The notes: a model not told the origin generated them from the sequence alone. A stretch of DNA of 64,000 bases from Candidatus Defluviilinea proxima (GCA_016721115.1 JADKIW010000001.1:4355501-4419500); one strand, 5' to 3'. Shown: positions 25,921 to 34,565, numbered from the stretch's first letter. A program made the numbers and translations.

Positions 25921-25964
25921 AGAGATAAGCAGATAAGAGGGGTGCCTGTTTATCTCTTTTTATT
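25921..25964 (+). terminator. Intrinsic terminator
   Basis: AGAGATAA (25921-25928) and TTATCTCT (25950-25957) followed by TTTTATTT. Confidence 0.6.
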
Positions 25965-25984
25965 TCAACACGAGAACACAAACT

Positions 25985-26473
25985 ATGAAAACTAAGGATT
26001 TTCTTGGTAATGAATGGGACGGTGATTGTATGGGGTGCGCCATCAGTGAAGGGTCAGCTTCCGTCCCTGGAGGGCTGATCAAAAGAACACAATTTTTCTT
26101 GGTAAATCAAGATCCGCTTATCCCACTGCCAGGTTTTCTAGTGGTCGCATCCACACGACATATCCGATCCATTTCTGAAATGGACGACTTCGAATATGAC
26201 GAATTCTCCAAACTCATCAGAGATACTCACCGCGCCATCAAAGATGTGACAAGGATAGAAAGCTTGACAATCGTCCAAGAGGAACGTTCCAATCATTTTC
26301 ACTTATGGTTCTTTCCATGGACGCAAAACGTTATCGAACGATATGGACAGCCATCGCTTGCAAAAATCCGCGAGATCATGGCGGACTATAAAACTCGAAC
26401 CATTGATGAATCAGAATGGAAGGAACTGGAAAGTTCCATCACAAAAATAAAAGACCGCCTGACAGGATCTTAA
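25985..26473 (+). CDS. HIT-like family protein
   Basis: 162 residues. It begins with a CMGCAIS pair like the zinc-binding start of HIT hydrolases and has the HIT region at about residue 108: SNHFHLWFFPW. The classic His-x-His-x-His is reduced to HFHLW, the third His being Trp, so the catalytic triad is atypical. HIT enzymes split nucleotide phosphoanhydrides. Activity is uncertain. The stop overlaps the convergent UbiB-like gene by four bases. Confidence 0.8.
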   Translation: MKTKDFLGNEWDGDCMGCAISEGSASVPGGLIKRTQFFLVNQDPLIPLPGFLVVASTRHIRSISEMDDFEYDEFSKLIRDTHRAIKDVTRIESLTIVQEERSNHFHLWFFPWTQNVIERYGQPSLAKIREIMADYKTRTIDESEWKELESSITKIKDRLTGS

Positions 26474-28143
26474 TTTCTACGGGGGAACAAGATCCAAAGC
26501 AAGGAAATGAGAGCGCCCGCCAACAACCCTTGCGCGTAGAGCATATTCCCTGCGTTGTACAACAACACCCCGCCCAATAACAATCCCAGAAAAATAATTC
26601 CGCCTGTCAATCTATCCACAGAGCGGGATAACGTGCGCACCTCACGCGCCACCTGCGGAGATTGCACAACCAGTCCGCCGCTTTCGGCCTGAGATAGTAC
26701 ACGGCTGGCTTGCGACGGCAATGCGATCAGGTTCTGCAACAAACTTCCTAATTCTTCGAGCCACTCATTGAGTCCCTTTGTGGCTTCCTTTTCGATCAGT
26801 TTTTTCGCGTACGGTGAGATTTGATTCCACAAATTGAAGTTCGGCTCGAGGCCCGTACACATGCCCGAAAGAATCGCAACCGTGCGTCCCAACATGATGA
26901 GATCATTTGGCACCTGGAACGGCATGCTGAAGATCAGGTCACGATATTGATGCGCAAACTTTTTCAACTCAGCGGGGTCTGTCTTACGCAACTCACTCAT
27001 CGACATGCCCCAGAAGCGGTCAAAGACCTGCGCCTCGGCTTGCTCGATCAACTTCACATCTGCACCAGGCAATAACATTCCCAATTTTTGATACGATTTC
27101 ACCACCCGCGCCGAATCCTTTGTGCCAACACCGATCAACATCTCGCGCAAGCCATCACGCACACCTTCAGGCACACGCGCCACCATGCCGAAATCCACAA
27201 AGGTCAACTGCCAGCGACGAGGTGAATCGCTATCAGCGCCGAGAGGAGTCACGAACAGGTTGCCAGGATGCGGGTCGGCATGAACGAAGCCATCCTCAAA
27301 GATCTGCTTGAGATACACATCCAATAATTTATTCGCCACATCGCCGCGTTCGATGCCCGCCTTCGTGATCGCATCGTAATCGGTGATCTTGATCGCGAAC
27401 ACATCTTCCAACGTCAACACACGCAACGCCGAAAGACTTTTCACAACGCGCGGCACATGCACATCGGGATCATCCTTGAAGTTCTCGAAAAACGTCTCCG
27501 CATTGCCAGCTTCACGCACGTAATCGATCTCTTCGCGTACTGTTTCTGAAAACTCGCGTAACAACGCAGGCACATCCGCATGCTCACGCACAGGACGATA
27601 CCGCATCAACCATCCGCCCACACGCTTTAAAGCGGATAGGTCCACTTCGACGATCAACGCAATATTGGGACGCTGGACTTTTACGACTACATTTCGGAAT
27701 CCATCCGCTTCATCCTCAAGCCTCAGCCTGGCTCGATGCACCTGACCTAATGAGGCGGCCGCAAGCGGACTCTCGTCAAACCACTCGAACTTCTCCTTAA
27801 GCGATGCACCTAATTCTTTTTCAGCCAGGGCCTTTATCGTTTCATACTCCACCGCAGGGACTTCATCCTGCAGGTTGGCAAGCTCATCCGTTACTTCGGG
27901 AGGCAACACATCCAACCGCGAAGAAAGGAATTGCCCCACCTTGATCATCACGCCACCCATGTGAAGCGCCAACACACGAAAGCGGACCGCCTCACGGCGA
28001 AAACGTTCAGCACGAGTGCGGCGCGTCCATGCACGCAGGCCAATCTTGGCAATGATTAATTCCCAGAGAATGAAACGTGCAATGACCCCCGCAAAAAAAT
28101 ATAAGATCCGAAAATAACGTCCACGAAACTGCGATGCCTTCAT
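26470..28143 (-). CDS. ABC1/UbiB-family atypical kinase
   Basis: 557 residues. All ABC1 hallmarks are present: MIKVGQFLSSR (KxGQ), AAASLGQVHRARL (Ala-rich nucleotide loop), VVVKVQRP (Lys), VHADPHPGNLFV (catalytic Asp) and FVDFGMVARVPEG (metal Asp). Two transmembrane helices close the protein (about 510-550). UbiB-like kinases support quinone synthesis or lipid transport. In a menaquinone user the exact role is open. AGGAG precedes the ATG. Confidence 0.93.
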   Translation of the reverse strand: MKASQFRGRYFRILYFFAGVIARFILWELIIAKIGLRAWTRRTRAERFRREAVRFRVLALHMGGVMIKVGQFLSSRLDVLPPEVTDELANLQDEVPAVEYETIKALAEKELGASLKEKFEWFDESPLAAASLGQVHRARLRLEDEADGFRNVVVKVQRPNIALIVEVDLSALKRVGGWLMRYRPVREHADVPALLREFSETVREEIDYVREAGNAETFFENFKDDPDVHVPRVVKSLSALRVLTLEDVFAIKITDYDAITKAGIERGDVANKLLDVYLKQIFEDGFVHADPHPGNLFVTPLGADSDSPRRWQLTFVDFGMVARVPEGVRDGLREMLIGVGTKDSARVVKSYQKLGMLLPGADVKLIEQAEAQVFDRFWGMSMSELRKTDPAELKKFAHQYRDLIFSMPFQVPNDLIMLGRTVAILSGMCTGLEPNFNLWNQISPYAKKLIEKEATKGLNEWLEELGSLLQNLIALPSQASRVLSQAESGGLVVQSPQVAREVRTLSRSVDRLTGGIIFLGLLLGGVLLYNAGNMLYAQGLLAGALISLLWILFPRRN

Positions 28144-28189
28144 TGGTACTCCTGTAACATTCGTTTTTATTGTATCACCCGTAATACAG

Positions 28190-28222
28190 GAATAAAAAAG
28201 CGGACGAATTTCTTCGTCCGCT
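28190..28222 (-). terminator. Terminator of the DUF4404 gene, AGCGGACGA family
   Basis: AGCGGACGAA (28199-28208) and TTCGTCCGCT (28213-28222); on the minus strand a T run follows. The same stem recurs at 31500-31527 and 34966-34993. Confidence 0.85.
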
Positions 28223-28239
28223 GGTAATTAGCAATGTGG

Positions 28240-28500
28240 CTAAATGCCTGCGTTATTCAAGGCGTTCAACACTTGAGAGAGCGCCGCTGTGATGGCAGGG
28301 TGCTCCACTTCGAAATGGTCTATCGCTTCCTGCAACCGCTCCAGAAGAGAGTCGTTCGAGTCTTCTGAAGGGCCGATAAATTTTTGAATATCCGTTTCAA
28401 GGTGACGTAATAATTCACGCCCCTTTTCATCCACAGATTCGGTGCGTTCAAGTTCAGTGTGGAGTTGTTCAAGAAGCTGGCTAAGTTTTTGGTCTGTCAT
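28240..28500 (-). CDS. DUF4404 family protein
   Basis: 86 residues, helical, matching DUF4404: QLLEQLHTELERTESVDEKGRELLRHLETDIQ at the start and HPAITAALSQVLNALNNAGI at the end. Family function is unknown. It has its own terminator and is probably a single-gene unit. Confidence 0.85.
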   Translation of the reverse strand: MTDQKLSQLLEQLHTELERTESVDEKGRELLRHLETDIQKFIGPSEDSNDSLLERLQEAIDHFEVEHPAITAALSQVLNALNNAGI

Positions 28501-28604
28501 GGAACACGCTCCTAGACATTGGGATGTAAGATGGTGTTACTTCTTATTTCTATTGTACACGAATTGAATAGGCGCAACAAAACATGAAAATGATCTCTTC
28601 CCTC

Positions 28605-28647
28605 TTGACAAAGCTACAAAGGGATTTTACAATGCAATCGGTTGCAT
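28605..28647 (+). promoter_or_regulatory. lacI-type promoter with operator O1
   Basis: TTGACA (28605-28610), 17 bases, TACAAT (28628-28633). The palindrome ATGCAATCGGTTGCAT (28632-28647) overlaps the -10 and start point. It has the central CG and symmetric arms of LacI-family operators, so the regulator likely represses itself. Confidence 0.85.
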
Positions 28648-28663
28648 AACTCAAGGAAAAACG

Positions 28664-29674
28664 ATGAGCAAAGACAGTGTCAAAACAATCGCGGACATCG
28701 CCAGGTTGGCTGGAGTATCCAAGTCAACAGTCTCTAGGGCGTTAAATGACAGCCCGCTCATCGGAGAAGAGACCAAGGCAAAGATCCGCTCCATCGCCCG
28801 GGAACACAACTTTCAGATCAACGTCCCGGCCCGCCAGCTGAGCATGAAGCAAAGCCGCACGATCGCTTTTGTGACCCATGCCTACCACCAGGATTTTTCG
28901 GTGGCAGACCTGTTTGGGCTGGAGATCATGGGCGGCGTATCTCATGGCCTGGCTACACAGGGATACGATATGCTTGTCATCCACGTGGACCCGCACGATA
29001 ATAAATGGGCCCGCCAATATTTCGATACAGGCCGCGTAGATGGGTTCATCCTGATGACTTCCACACGCAAGCAATCGCATGTGAAAGTCCTTGTAGAAGT
29101 CGGTGCCCCATTCATCATCTGGGGCGTTCCCCTGCCCAACCAGAAGTATTGCTCTGTAAATGGAGACAATTTCAACGGTGGCAAGCTGGCAACAGGTCAC
29201 CTGACCAGCCTCGGGCGAAGAAAGATCGGCTTTATCGGCGGTCCAGATTACGAGTTGGAAGTCCAACAGCGGTTCAGTGGATATAAGTCAGCCTTACAGG
29301 AAGCGGGCATGGAAGTTGATGAATCGTTGATCGAATATGGCGATTACTCTGATACATCGGGAGCAGAAGCCATGAAGCGTCTGCTTGAGAAATCAAAGGA
29401 TATTGACGCAGTCTTTGTCAACAGTGACCTGATGGCCATTGCCGCAATGGACGTGATCCGCGAACACGGCAGGCGTGTGCCCGAAGATATCGCAGTGGTC
29501 GGTTACGATGACCTCTCCATTGCCGAGCATAGCAACCCGCCCCTGACGACGATACGGCAGAACATTCCGTTGGCAGGAAAAGTGCTCGCACAAAACCTGA
29601 TCCAATTCATTCAATCAGGCATGCCGACCAATGTATCTGTCCCGGTGCAATTGATCGTTAGAAAATCAGCTTAA
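28664..29674 (+). CDS. LacI family transcriptional regulator
   Basis: 336 residues. N-terminal helix-turn-helix TIADIARLAGVSKSTVSRALND, hinge with PARQLSMKQSRT, then a periplasmic-binding-like sensor domain (about 60-330) with the IAVVGYDDLSIAEHSNPPLTTIRQ box. All LacI landmarks are present. Its DNA target is probably the 16-base palindrome found both before this gene and before the ParB-like gene. The effector, usually a sugar or nucleoside, cannot be read here. Confidence 0.95.
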   Translation: MSKDSVKTIADIARLAGVSKSTVSRALNDSPLIGEETKAKIRSIAREHNFQINVPARQLSMKQSRTIAFVTHAYHQDFSVADLFGLEIMGGVSHGLATQGYDMLVIHVDPHDNKWARQYFDTGRVDGFILMTSTRKQSHVKVLVEVGAPFIIWGVPLPNQKYCSVNGDNFNGGKLATGHLTSLGRRKIGFIGGPDYELEVQQRFSGYKSALQEAGMEVDESLIEYGDYSDTSGAEAMKRLLEKSKDIDAVFVNSDLMAIAAMDVIREHGRRVPEDIAVVGYDDLSIAEHSNPPLTTIRQNIPLAGKVLAQNLIQFIQSGMPTNVSVPVQLIVRKSA

Positions 29675-29700
29675 GTTTTCGTCTCTTTTTTTAGGCAGTT

Positions 29701-29716
29701 GTGCAACCGATTGCAT
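29701..29716 (+). promoter_or_regulatory. Operator O2 before the ParB-like gene
   Basis: GTGCAACCGATTGCAT. Its reverse complement differs from O1 (28632-28647) only at two positions. It lies 38 bases before the start codon of the next gene. Confidence 0.8.
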
Positions 29717-29753
29717 AAAATACAGTTTTCATAAGACATGAAAGGAAAATAAA

Positions 29754-30275
29754 ATGAACATGTACATCACCTTCTCCACACTCCGCAGTTCTCTGGCTTA
29801 CAAGTTCTTCAAATTGCGGACACGTGCCATGAATGACGCCTTCCAAGCGAAACTAACCGGTTCGAAATCAACTCTGGAAGTTTTTCCCGGGACCGGGCAA
29901 CGCATCTCTCCAAGCCGGAAGCTGGTCAACACTACGAACATTTCCGTGGCTGACATCGTTGGCACATTCGAACGGAGTGCCGATTTTGACAGGCGCTTCC
30001 GCCCACTCAAGAAACATTCGTTAGACCGCTGGGTCAATGCCTACATGCTACACGAGCAGAACAGTTGGAGTCCAATACTTGTACATAAAGTAGATGGAAA
30101 ATATTTCGTCGAAGATGGACATCATCGCGTCTCTGTAGCGCGCTCCATCGGCATGGACTTCATCGAGGCAAAGGTCTGGGAATACACCACCGCACAATCT
30201 AAATCAGCCAACGCATGTGAACCCGCAACTTCCTGCACGGAGAAACGTCCGTCCAAGGCATATGCGGCTGGCTAA
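29754..30275 (+). CDS. ParB/sulfiredoxin-like domain protein under LacI-type control
   Basis: 173 residues. The middle holds a ParB-N/sulfiredoxin-like core: RWVNAYMLHEQNSWSPILVHKVDGKYFVEDGHHRVSVAR in pieces, with the GHHR box and then GMDFIEAKVWEY. The first 60 residues are basic and unlike known families, and the tail has CEPATSC. This fold can bind nucleotide (CTP) or act as a nuclease, but there is no DNA-binding domain as in chromosome-partitioning ParB. AGGAAA precedes the ATG. Control by the adjacent LacI regulator is unusual. Confidence 0.75.
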   Translation: MNMYITFSTLRSSLAYKFFKLRTRAMNDAFQAKLTGSKSTLEVFPGTGQRISPSRKLVNTTNISVADIVGTFERSADFDRRFRPLKKHSLDRWVNAYMLHEQNSWSPILVHKVDGKYFVEDGHHRVSVARSIGMDFIEAKVWEYTTAQSKSANACEPATSCTEKRPSKAYAAG

Positions 30276-30298
30276 TATCAAGTAGTTCTCCTCATAAA

Positions 30299-30340
30299 GA
30301 CTGCTCCGAATCTGGTGAGTTCGGGGCAGTCTGTTTCATT
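30299..30340 (+). terminator. Intrinsic terminator
   Basis: 13-base arms AGACTGCTCCGAA (30299-30311) and TTCGGGGCAGTCT (30321-30333) with one G-T pair, followed by GTTTCATT. Confidence 0.75.
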
Positions 30341-30443
30341 CTCAGTATTAATTTTATTGTGGGGTTTTCAGAAATGTCGTGTCCTTACATTAATCAGAAC
30401 CTTATTCCCCACATTCTGGTATTAAATTTCAAACTTTCAAGTC

Positions 30444-30512
30444 GGCCACAGAGCACACGGAGATATTTGAGAAAGTTTTTTAAAATCTCATTTTCTCGGT
30501 GGTCTCTGTGGC
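30444..30512. repeat. GCCACAGAG dispersed repeat
   Basis: Imperfect palindrome with ends GCCACAGAG (30444-30452) and CTCTGTGGC (30504-30512). Inner words TGAGAAA and AAAATCTC are shared with the copy at 25518. Confidence 0.6.
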
Positions 30513-30531
30513 AGTTTTTTTTGTAAAAGTA

Positions 30532-30792
30532 CTAATATAAAATTTCGCGGTCCGCTTGCTCAACTTCCTCATACACTTTTTTCACTTCTTCTTTCATCTC
30601 AACAGAGACGCCAGCCGTCTGTGGGATGAACTTGACCATATCTTTGGCCTGACGCAACAGGTCTTTGACATTGGCAATGTATGAGAAATCCGATTTGCCG
30701 AGACCCGTTGTCGGGACGGGAAGGTCGCGGGCTTGCTGAATCAGCTTTCGGGCACGTGCGAGGCGTTCTGTCGCGGGGATGAGTTTAGGCAT
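30532..30792 (-). CDS. Small helical protein, unknown
   Basis: 86 residues from the ATG at 30792, supported by AGGAG 6 bases upstream (37 more residues in frame lack support). Mostly helical: MPKLIPATERLARARKLIQQ, then a YIANVKDLLRQAKDM helix and a charged C-terminal helix EEVKKVYEEVEQADREILY. No family recognised. Confidence 0.65.
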   Translation of the reverse strand: MPKLIPATERLARARKLIQQARDLPVPTTGLGKSDFSYIANVKDLLRQAKDMVKFIPQTAGVSVEMKEEVKKVYEEVEQADREILY

Positions 30793-31072
30793 GTTGTCTC
30801 CTTTAATTTCATGATGATTATAACTTTCGGTTGTGGTACTTTTCAAAAGCACCCAAAAGTGTACTTTTATCTCTCGGGCATTCAAGATAAACTTTATACA
30901 CATTAACAGTAGTTCGTTTTCTAGGCGGCGTTAACGTTTTCAACACAAAAAATTTAAGTAGGTTTCACGAAAGAATTCCCTTTCGGGTGTATATATCAGC
31001 CATGGCAGTTCGAGATTCGCGGACGAGCCATGAGCCCATTTTTTATTTGAACAGGAAAGGAGTGCAGTCAGC

Positions 31073-31312
31073 ATGTTACCAAGTCAAGAGGTCGCCGTCG
31101 GAAAATTCTATGTAAATCAAACCAGGAATGTTGCTCGCCAGGTTGTGGAGATCAGGAACAACGCTATTATTTTCATCAATTATCACTTGAACACTGGAGC
31201 ATCGACCGGCACTCCCAGTGAATGCATGAAACAGCATTTCACTCTGTGGGCGGACCGCGAGGCTTCGCAATCGGAATTGACCAGACTCAAGAAGAAGACA
31301 CAAATGATCTAG
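31073..31312 (+). CDS. Small conserved-looking protein, unknown
   Basis: 79 residues. A GKFYVNQTRNVARQVVEI start, NNAIIFINYHLNTG middle and PSECMKQHFTLWADREASQSEL end give the look of a compact beta-barrel (SH3-like) domain with a short helix. AAAGGAG lies 12 bases upstream. It is followed directly by the structured RNA region. I recall similar small proteins in Anaerolineae but cannot name a family. Confidence 0.6.
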   Translation: MLPSQEVAVGKFYVNQTRNVARQVVEIRNNAIIFINYHLNTGASTGTPSECMKQHFTLWADREASQSELTRLKKKTQMI

Positions 31313-31325
31313 GGACGTTGTTAGC

Positions 31326-31511
31326 CAAGCCCAATGAGGAGAGAGAGACGCTTTACAGCGCAGGGCTTGTTCAGGGCCTTCCCTTAAGTCCACGAATAAA
31401 ATGAAATGACGGTGCATTTACCTTTTGTAATGGACTTGAGGGAAGCGCCCGTTGACACCTTGTGAGGTGGAGAGAGAGTTCGCTTACCAAAGCGAGCAAA
31501 AAGCGGACGAG
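31326..31511 (+). ncRNA. Candidate structured RNA or structured 3' UTR
   Basis: Five successive helices without a coding frame: CAAGCCC/GGGCTTG (31326-31332, 31363-31369) enclosing CGCT-TTAC-AGCG; a 15-base helix CTTCCCTTAAGTCCA (31378-31392) with TGGACTTGAGGGAAG (31431-31445), one G-T pair; inside it AAATG/CATTT; CACCT-TGTG-AGGTG (31456-31469); CGCTT-ACCA-AAGCG (31481-31494). An intrinsic terminator follows. The word GGAGAGAGAG occurs twice (31338, 31469), unpaired. Not RNase P, tmRNA or SRP RNA by visible motifs; 6S RNA not excluded. Confidence 0.5.
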
Positions 31512-31532
31512 ATTACTCGTCCGCTTTTTATT
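31500..31532. terminator. Bidirectional terminator, AGCGGACGAG family
   Basis: AAAGCGGACGAG (31500-31511), ATTA loop, CTCGTCCGCTTT (31516-31527), then TTATTATTTT. A run on the left side lets it also end the minus-strand gene at 31573. Confidence 0.9.
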
Positions 31533-31572
31533 ATTTTGATCAGGTTCGATCTTTTAGTATGTTTTGAAAGAG

Positions 31573-32055
31573 TTACTGTGCCAGTGCCTGACGGATGGAC
31601 AATGAAATGAAAAACCATAATACAGCCGCGGTAACACCGATGATGATGTTCAGTACGATCTTCACCACGCTCGGAAGGCTGGATTTGTAAATCGACAAGT
31701 TGATAGCATACGCCACCCCGCCCAATGCCCCGCCGATCGCACCACCTACAAGAGCCAACAGGAGAGGCCAACCAGACAGAACATGCCCCATGGTAGTAAC
31801 AGTATTCTTCTGCGCGACAGAACTGCCGCCTATTTTCTGTAAAGATTTCAATGCCAATTGGTTATTGGGGTTGTATCTCAATGCTTCTTCGAGATATCCT
31901 TTACGTTCTTCGCGGTCCCGAGTAATGGATGCCAACCAAACCCACGCCTCATCATCTCCCGCGTTGACTTTCAACATTTGCTCCAATAGTTTGCGGGCTT
32001 CTTCTTCCTTGTGTTCATTTATCAATTTTTCTACTGGTTTTAGATCATTACGCAT
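31573..32055 (-). CDS. TPR-like protein with C-terminal membrane helices
   Basis: 160 residues. Residues 1-75 form about two TPR-like helical pairs (EEARKLLEQMLKVNAGDDEAWVWLA, RKGYLEEALRYNPNNQLALKSL). Residues 90-158 contain two hydrophobic segments, one glycine-rich (VGGAIGGALGGVAYAI). Likely a membrane-anchored protein-interaction factor. AGGAGG precedes the ATG. Confidence 0.75.
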   Translation of the reverse strand: MRNDLKPVEKLINEHKEEEARKLLEQMLKVNAGDDEAWVWLASITRDREERKGYLEEALRYNPNNQLALKSLQKIGGSSVAQKNTVTTMGHVLSGWPLLLALVGGAIGGALGGVAYAINLSIYKSSLPSVVKIVLNIIIGVTAAVLWFFISLSIRQALAQ

Positions 32056-32181
32056 CGATTGCCTCCTATGTTAGATATGCTCATTTTATAATAAAAGCTT
32101 AGAATCTTCCATTACATTTCGATTTCCAGACCCGCCAAAAGCGATTTCACTACATCATCTTGCGTAATTTTATTCATTCAA

Positions 32182-32285
32182 CTACAACAACTCCCCCAAA
32201 CTGTGAATCGCATAGGTAACCGCCAACCCACCAGGCAGGGGCTCGCCGTGCGGATTGAAGTTTGGCCACGTCGACCACTTCTGAT
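32182..32285 (-). pseudogene. Decayed 3' fragment of a YjjG-like HAD phosphatase
   Basis: Minus-strand reading gives NPHGEPLPGGLAVTYAIHSL and then GELL before a stop at 32182-32184. This matches the C-terminus of the intact HAD gene at 35004 (NPHGESRPDGLAVTYEIRNL, RELL), and the DNA is clearly similar over about 85 bases. Upstream of that the similarity is lost and no start is present. It lies in the 336-base gap between the TPR-like protein and the histidine kinase. Confidence 0.7.
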
Positions 32286-32391
32286 CGGCATAAAAGCTCT
32301 TTGATAATGAACTGCCAATTTTACATAGGGTGCGACAGGCTATAATTAGCTGGACCTATAAATTTCAAATCCCTCAAAAACAGGCTAAGCC

Positions 32392-34548
32392 ATGTCCTTT
32401 CAAACAATCTTGTATCTGACAATACTCACAGTTGCAACAGTAATATCGATGATATTGGCTTTGTATACATTGCAACGCCGGCAGACCGCAGGCGCCAAGC
32501 CTTTTTCCTTGATGATGTTGGCTCTATTTGAGTGGAGTCTGGCCTATCTTTTACAGATCAGTTCGCCTGACCTCGCGGCACAGGCGTTCTGGAATAAAGC
32601 AACGTATTTCGGTATTGTAACAACTCCCATTTTATGGTTCTTATTCTCTCTGGAATATACTGAACGCAAAAGCTGGATCACTCGCGCCCGCCTGATCGGA
32701 CTTTTCATTTTCCCCGTTATTACCCTTTTTGTTATTTGGACCAATGATGCCCATTATTGGTTCTGGATGTCTGACGGAAAGCTTGTTCAAGAGGGCGATG
32801 TATTGCTTAGAAGCGCTGAAAATGGATTATGGTTCTGGGCACTCGCTTTATATTCCTACCTATTTATCCTAGCGGGGACGGTCATGGTTGTTCGCGCCTT
32901 GTTACACTGGCCATCACAGTATCGTGGTCAGATGTTTTGGATATTACTCGCCGTTTTCGCCCCTTGGATATTCAATATTATCCAAATCTTCAAACTGCTT
33001 CCCATCGTAATTGACTTAACTCCTTTTGCGTTCACGCTGACCGGGGTCGGCATGGCTTTTGCCTTGTTTATGCACCACCTTCTGGACCTGGCGCCTATTG
33101 CCCGTGAAGTTATTATTGAAGGGATGCAGGATGGCGTCATCGTGCTTGATTCAAGCAGCCGTATTGTTGAGACGAACAAAGCCATATATAGCATCCTGAA
33201 TATCCCAGAGAGCCAAACTCTGGTCGGTAAAAAATTTGCAGATGCGATCATCCAATGGCCCAAACTGGTCAACTACGCCGAAAACGCATCAAAAACAGAA
33301 GCTGAGATCTCGCTTGGCACAGGCGTGGACCAAAGCTGGGTTGGACTTTCCAGCCTGCCATTGCAAGATAAAGAGAATAATAATGTTGGGCGCCTGATCA
33401 TAATCCGCGATATCACTTCCCGCAAAAAGGCCGAGGAACAGGTACGGAAACTTTCTCGTGCTATTGAGTCTAGCCCAACATCCATTGTAATTACGGGGGT
33501 GGATGGAAATATCCAGTATGTGAATCCAAAATTTACGCAGGTGACAGGCTACAGCTTCGATGAAGCGCTTGGTAAAAAACCAAATATTCTAAAAACAGAC
33601 CAAACCCCCGTCAGCACCTACAACGATCTATGGAAAACGATTTCTGAAGGTCGCGAATGGAGCGGCGAATTCTGCAATCGCAAAAAAAATGGCGAGCTTT
33701 ATTGGGAGCTGGCATCCATCTCCCCAATTTATGATGATGACGGGGTCATCACACATTATGTTGCAGTTAAAGAAGACATCACAGAACGGAAACATGCTCA
33801 GGATGCCTTATCTATTGCTTACGATCAAGCGCTGGAAGCCAGTCGCGTGAAAAGCCAGCTCCTCGCCAAGGTTAGCCACGAATTACGAACTCCGCTGGGA
33901 GGCATTCTCGGATATGCCGAACTTCTCCGAGACGGCGCACTGGGGGAAATCAAAGAAGAGCAAAAAGATGCAGCCAAAAGCATATTGCAAAGTACTGAGC
34001 ACTTAACCACAATGGTCAACGAATTACTCGATGAAGCCCAGATTCAAGCCAACACCGTCATCTTGAAGGAAAAGACCTATTCACCAGCCACGCTTCTGGA
34101 ACAGGCGACTTCAGGTTTTGCAATCATGGCTGAAAAAAAGGGACTGGGATTTTCCACATTCATTGACCCAAGCCTGCCCAGAGATCTATATGGTGATGAA
34201 CAGCGCTTACGTCAAATTTTGATCAACTTAATTGGAAATGCCATCAAGTTCACTCAAAAAGGCGAAGTGCGGGTCAGGCTGGAACGTCACGCTCCAGAAC
34301 ATTGGACACTCCAGGTAACAGATACTGGTATGGGTATCTCAAATGAATCGCAAGCTTATATTTTTGAGCCGTTCCGCCAAGTCCATAACGACATTACGCA
34401 TGAGAACCGCGGCATTGGATTGGGGTTATCCATTACCAAACAACTGGTAGAATTAATGGGAGGGCGCATCATACTCGAAAGCAAAATAGGGCAAGGAAGC
34501 AGTTTTAGTGTATTACTTCCGCTCAAATTGCCCTCACAAAAAATGTAA
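32392..34548 (+). CDS. Seven-TM sensor histidine kinase with two PAS domains
   Basis: 718 residues. N-terminal seven-helix membrane sensor (about 1-225, the histidine kinase N-terminal 7TM type), a PAS domain (about 235-345), a second PAS with PAC (about 350-475, ESSPTSIVITGVDGNIQYVN), HisKA with KVSHELRTPLGGILGYAELL, and HATPase with NLIGNAIKFT, DTGMGIS and GIGLGLSITKQL. All kinase motifs are intact. The partner is the receiver protein encoded 17 bases downstream. A TATAAT box is at 32341-32346. Confidence 0.94.
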   Translation: MSFQTILYLTILTVATVISMILALYTLQRRQTAGAKPFSLMMLALFEWSLAYLLQISSPDLAAQAFWNKATYFGIVTTPILWFLFSLEYTERKSWITRARLIGLFIFPVITLFVIWTNDAHYWFWMSDGKLVQEGDVLLRSAENGLWFWALALYSYLFILAGTVMVVRALLHWPSQYRGQMFWILLAVFAPWIFNIIQIFKLLPIVIDLTPFAFTLTGVGMAFALFMHHLLDLAPIAREVIIEGMQDGVIVLDSSSRIVETNKAIYSILNIPESQTLVGKKFADAIIQWPKLVNYAENASKTEAEISLGTGVDQSWVGLSSLPLQDKENNNVGRLIIIRDITSRKKAEEQVRKLSRAIESSPTSIVITGVDGNIQYVNPKFTQVTGYSFDEALGKKPNILKTDQTPVSTYNDLWKTISEGREWSGEFCNRKKNGELYWELASISPIYDDDGVITHYVAVKEDITERKHAQDALSIAYDQALEASRVKSQLLAKVSHELRTPLGGILGYAELLRDGALGEIKEEQKDAAKSILQSTEHLTTMVNELLDEAQIQANTVILKEKTYSPATLLEQATSGFAIMAEKKGLGFSTFIDPSLPRDLYGDEQRLRQILINLIGNAIKFTQKGEVRVRLERHAPEHWTLQVTDTGMGISNESQAYIFEPFRQVHNDITHENRGIGLGLSITKQLVELMGGRIILESKIGQGSSFSVLLPLKLPSQKM

Positions 34549-34565
34549 ATGGAGAGGGTTATTGT

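Noticed and set aside
31326..31532. RNase P, tmRNA or SRP RNA
   Set aside because: The hallmark conserved words of these RNAs are absent and the helix order differs; kept as an unnamed candidate.
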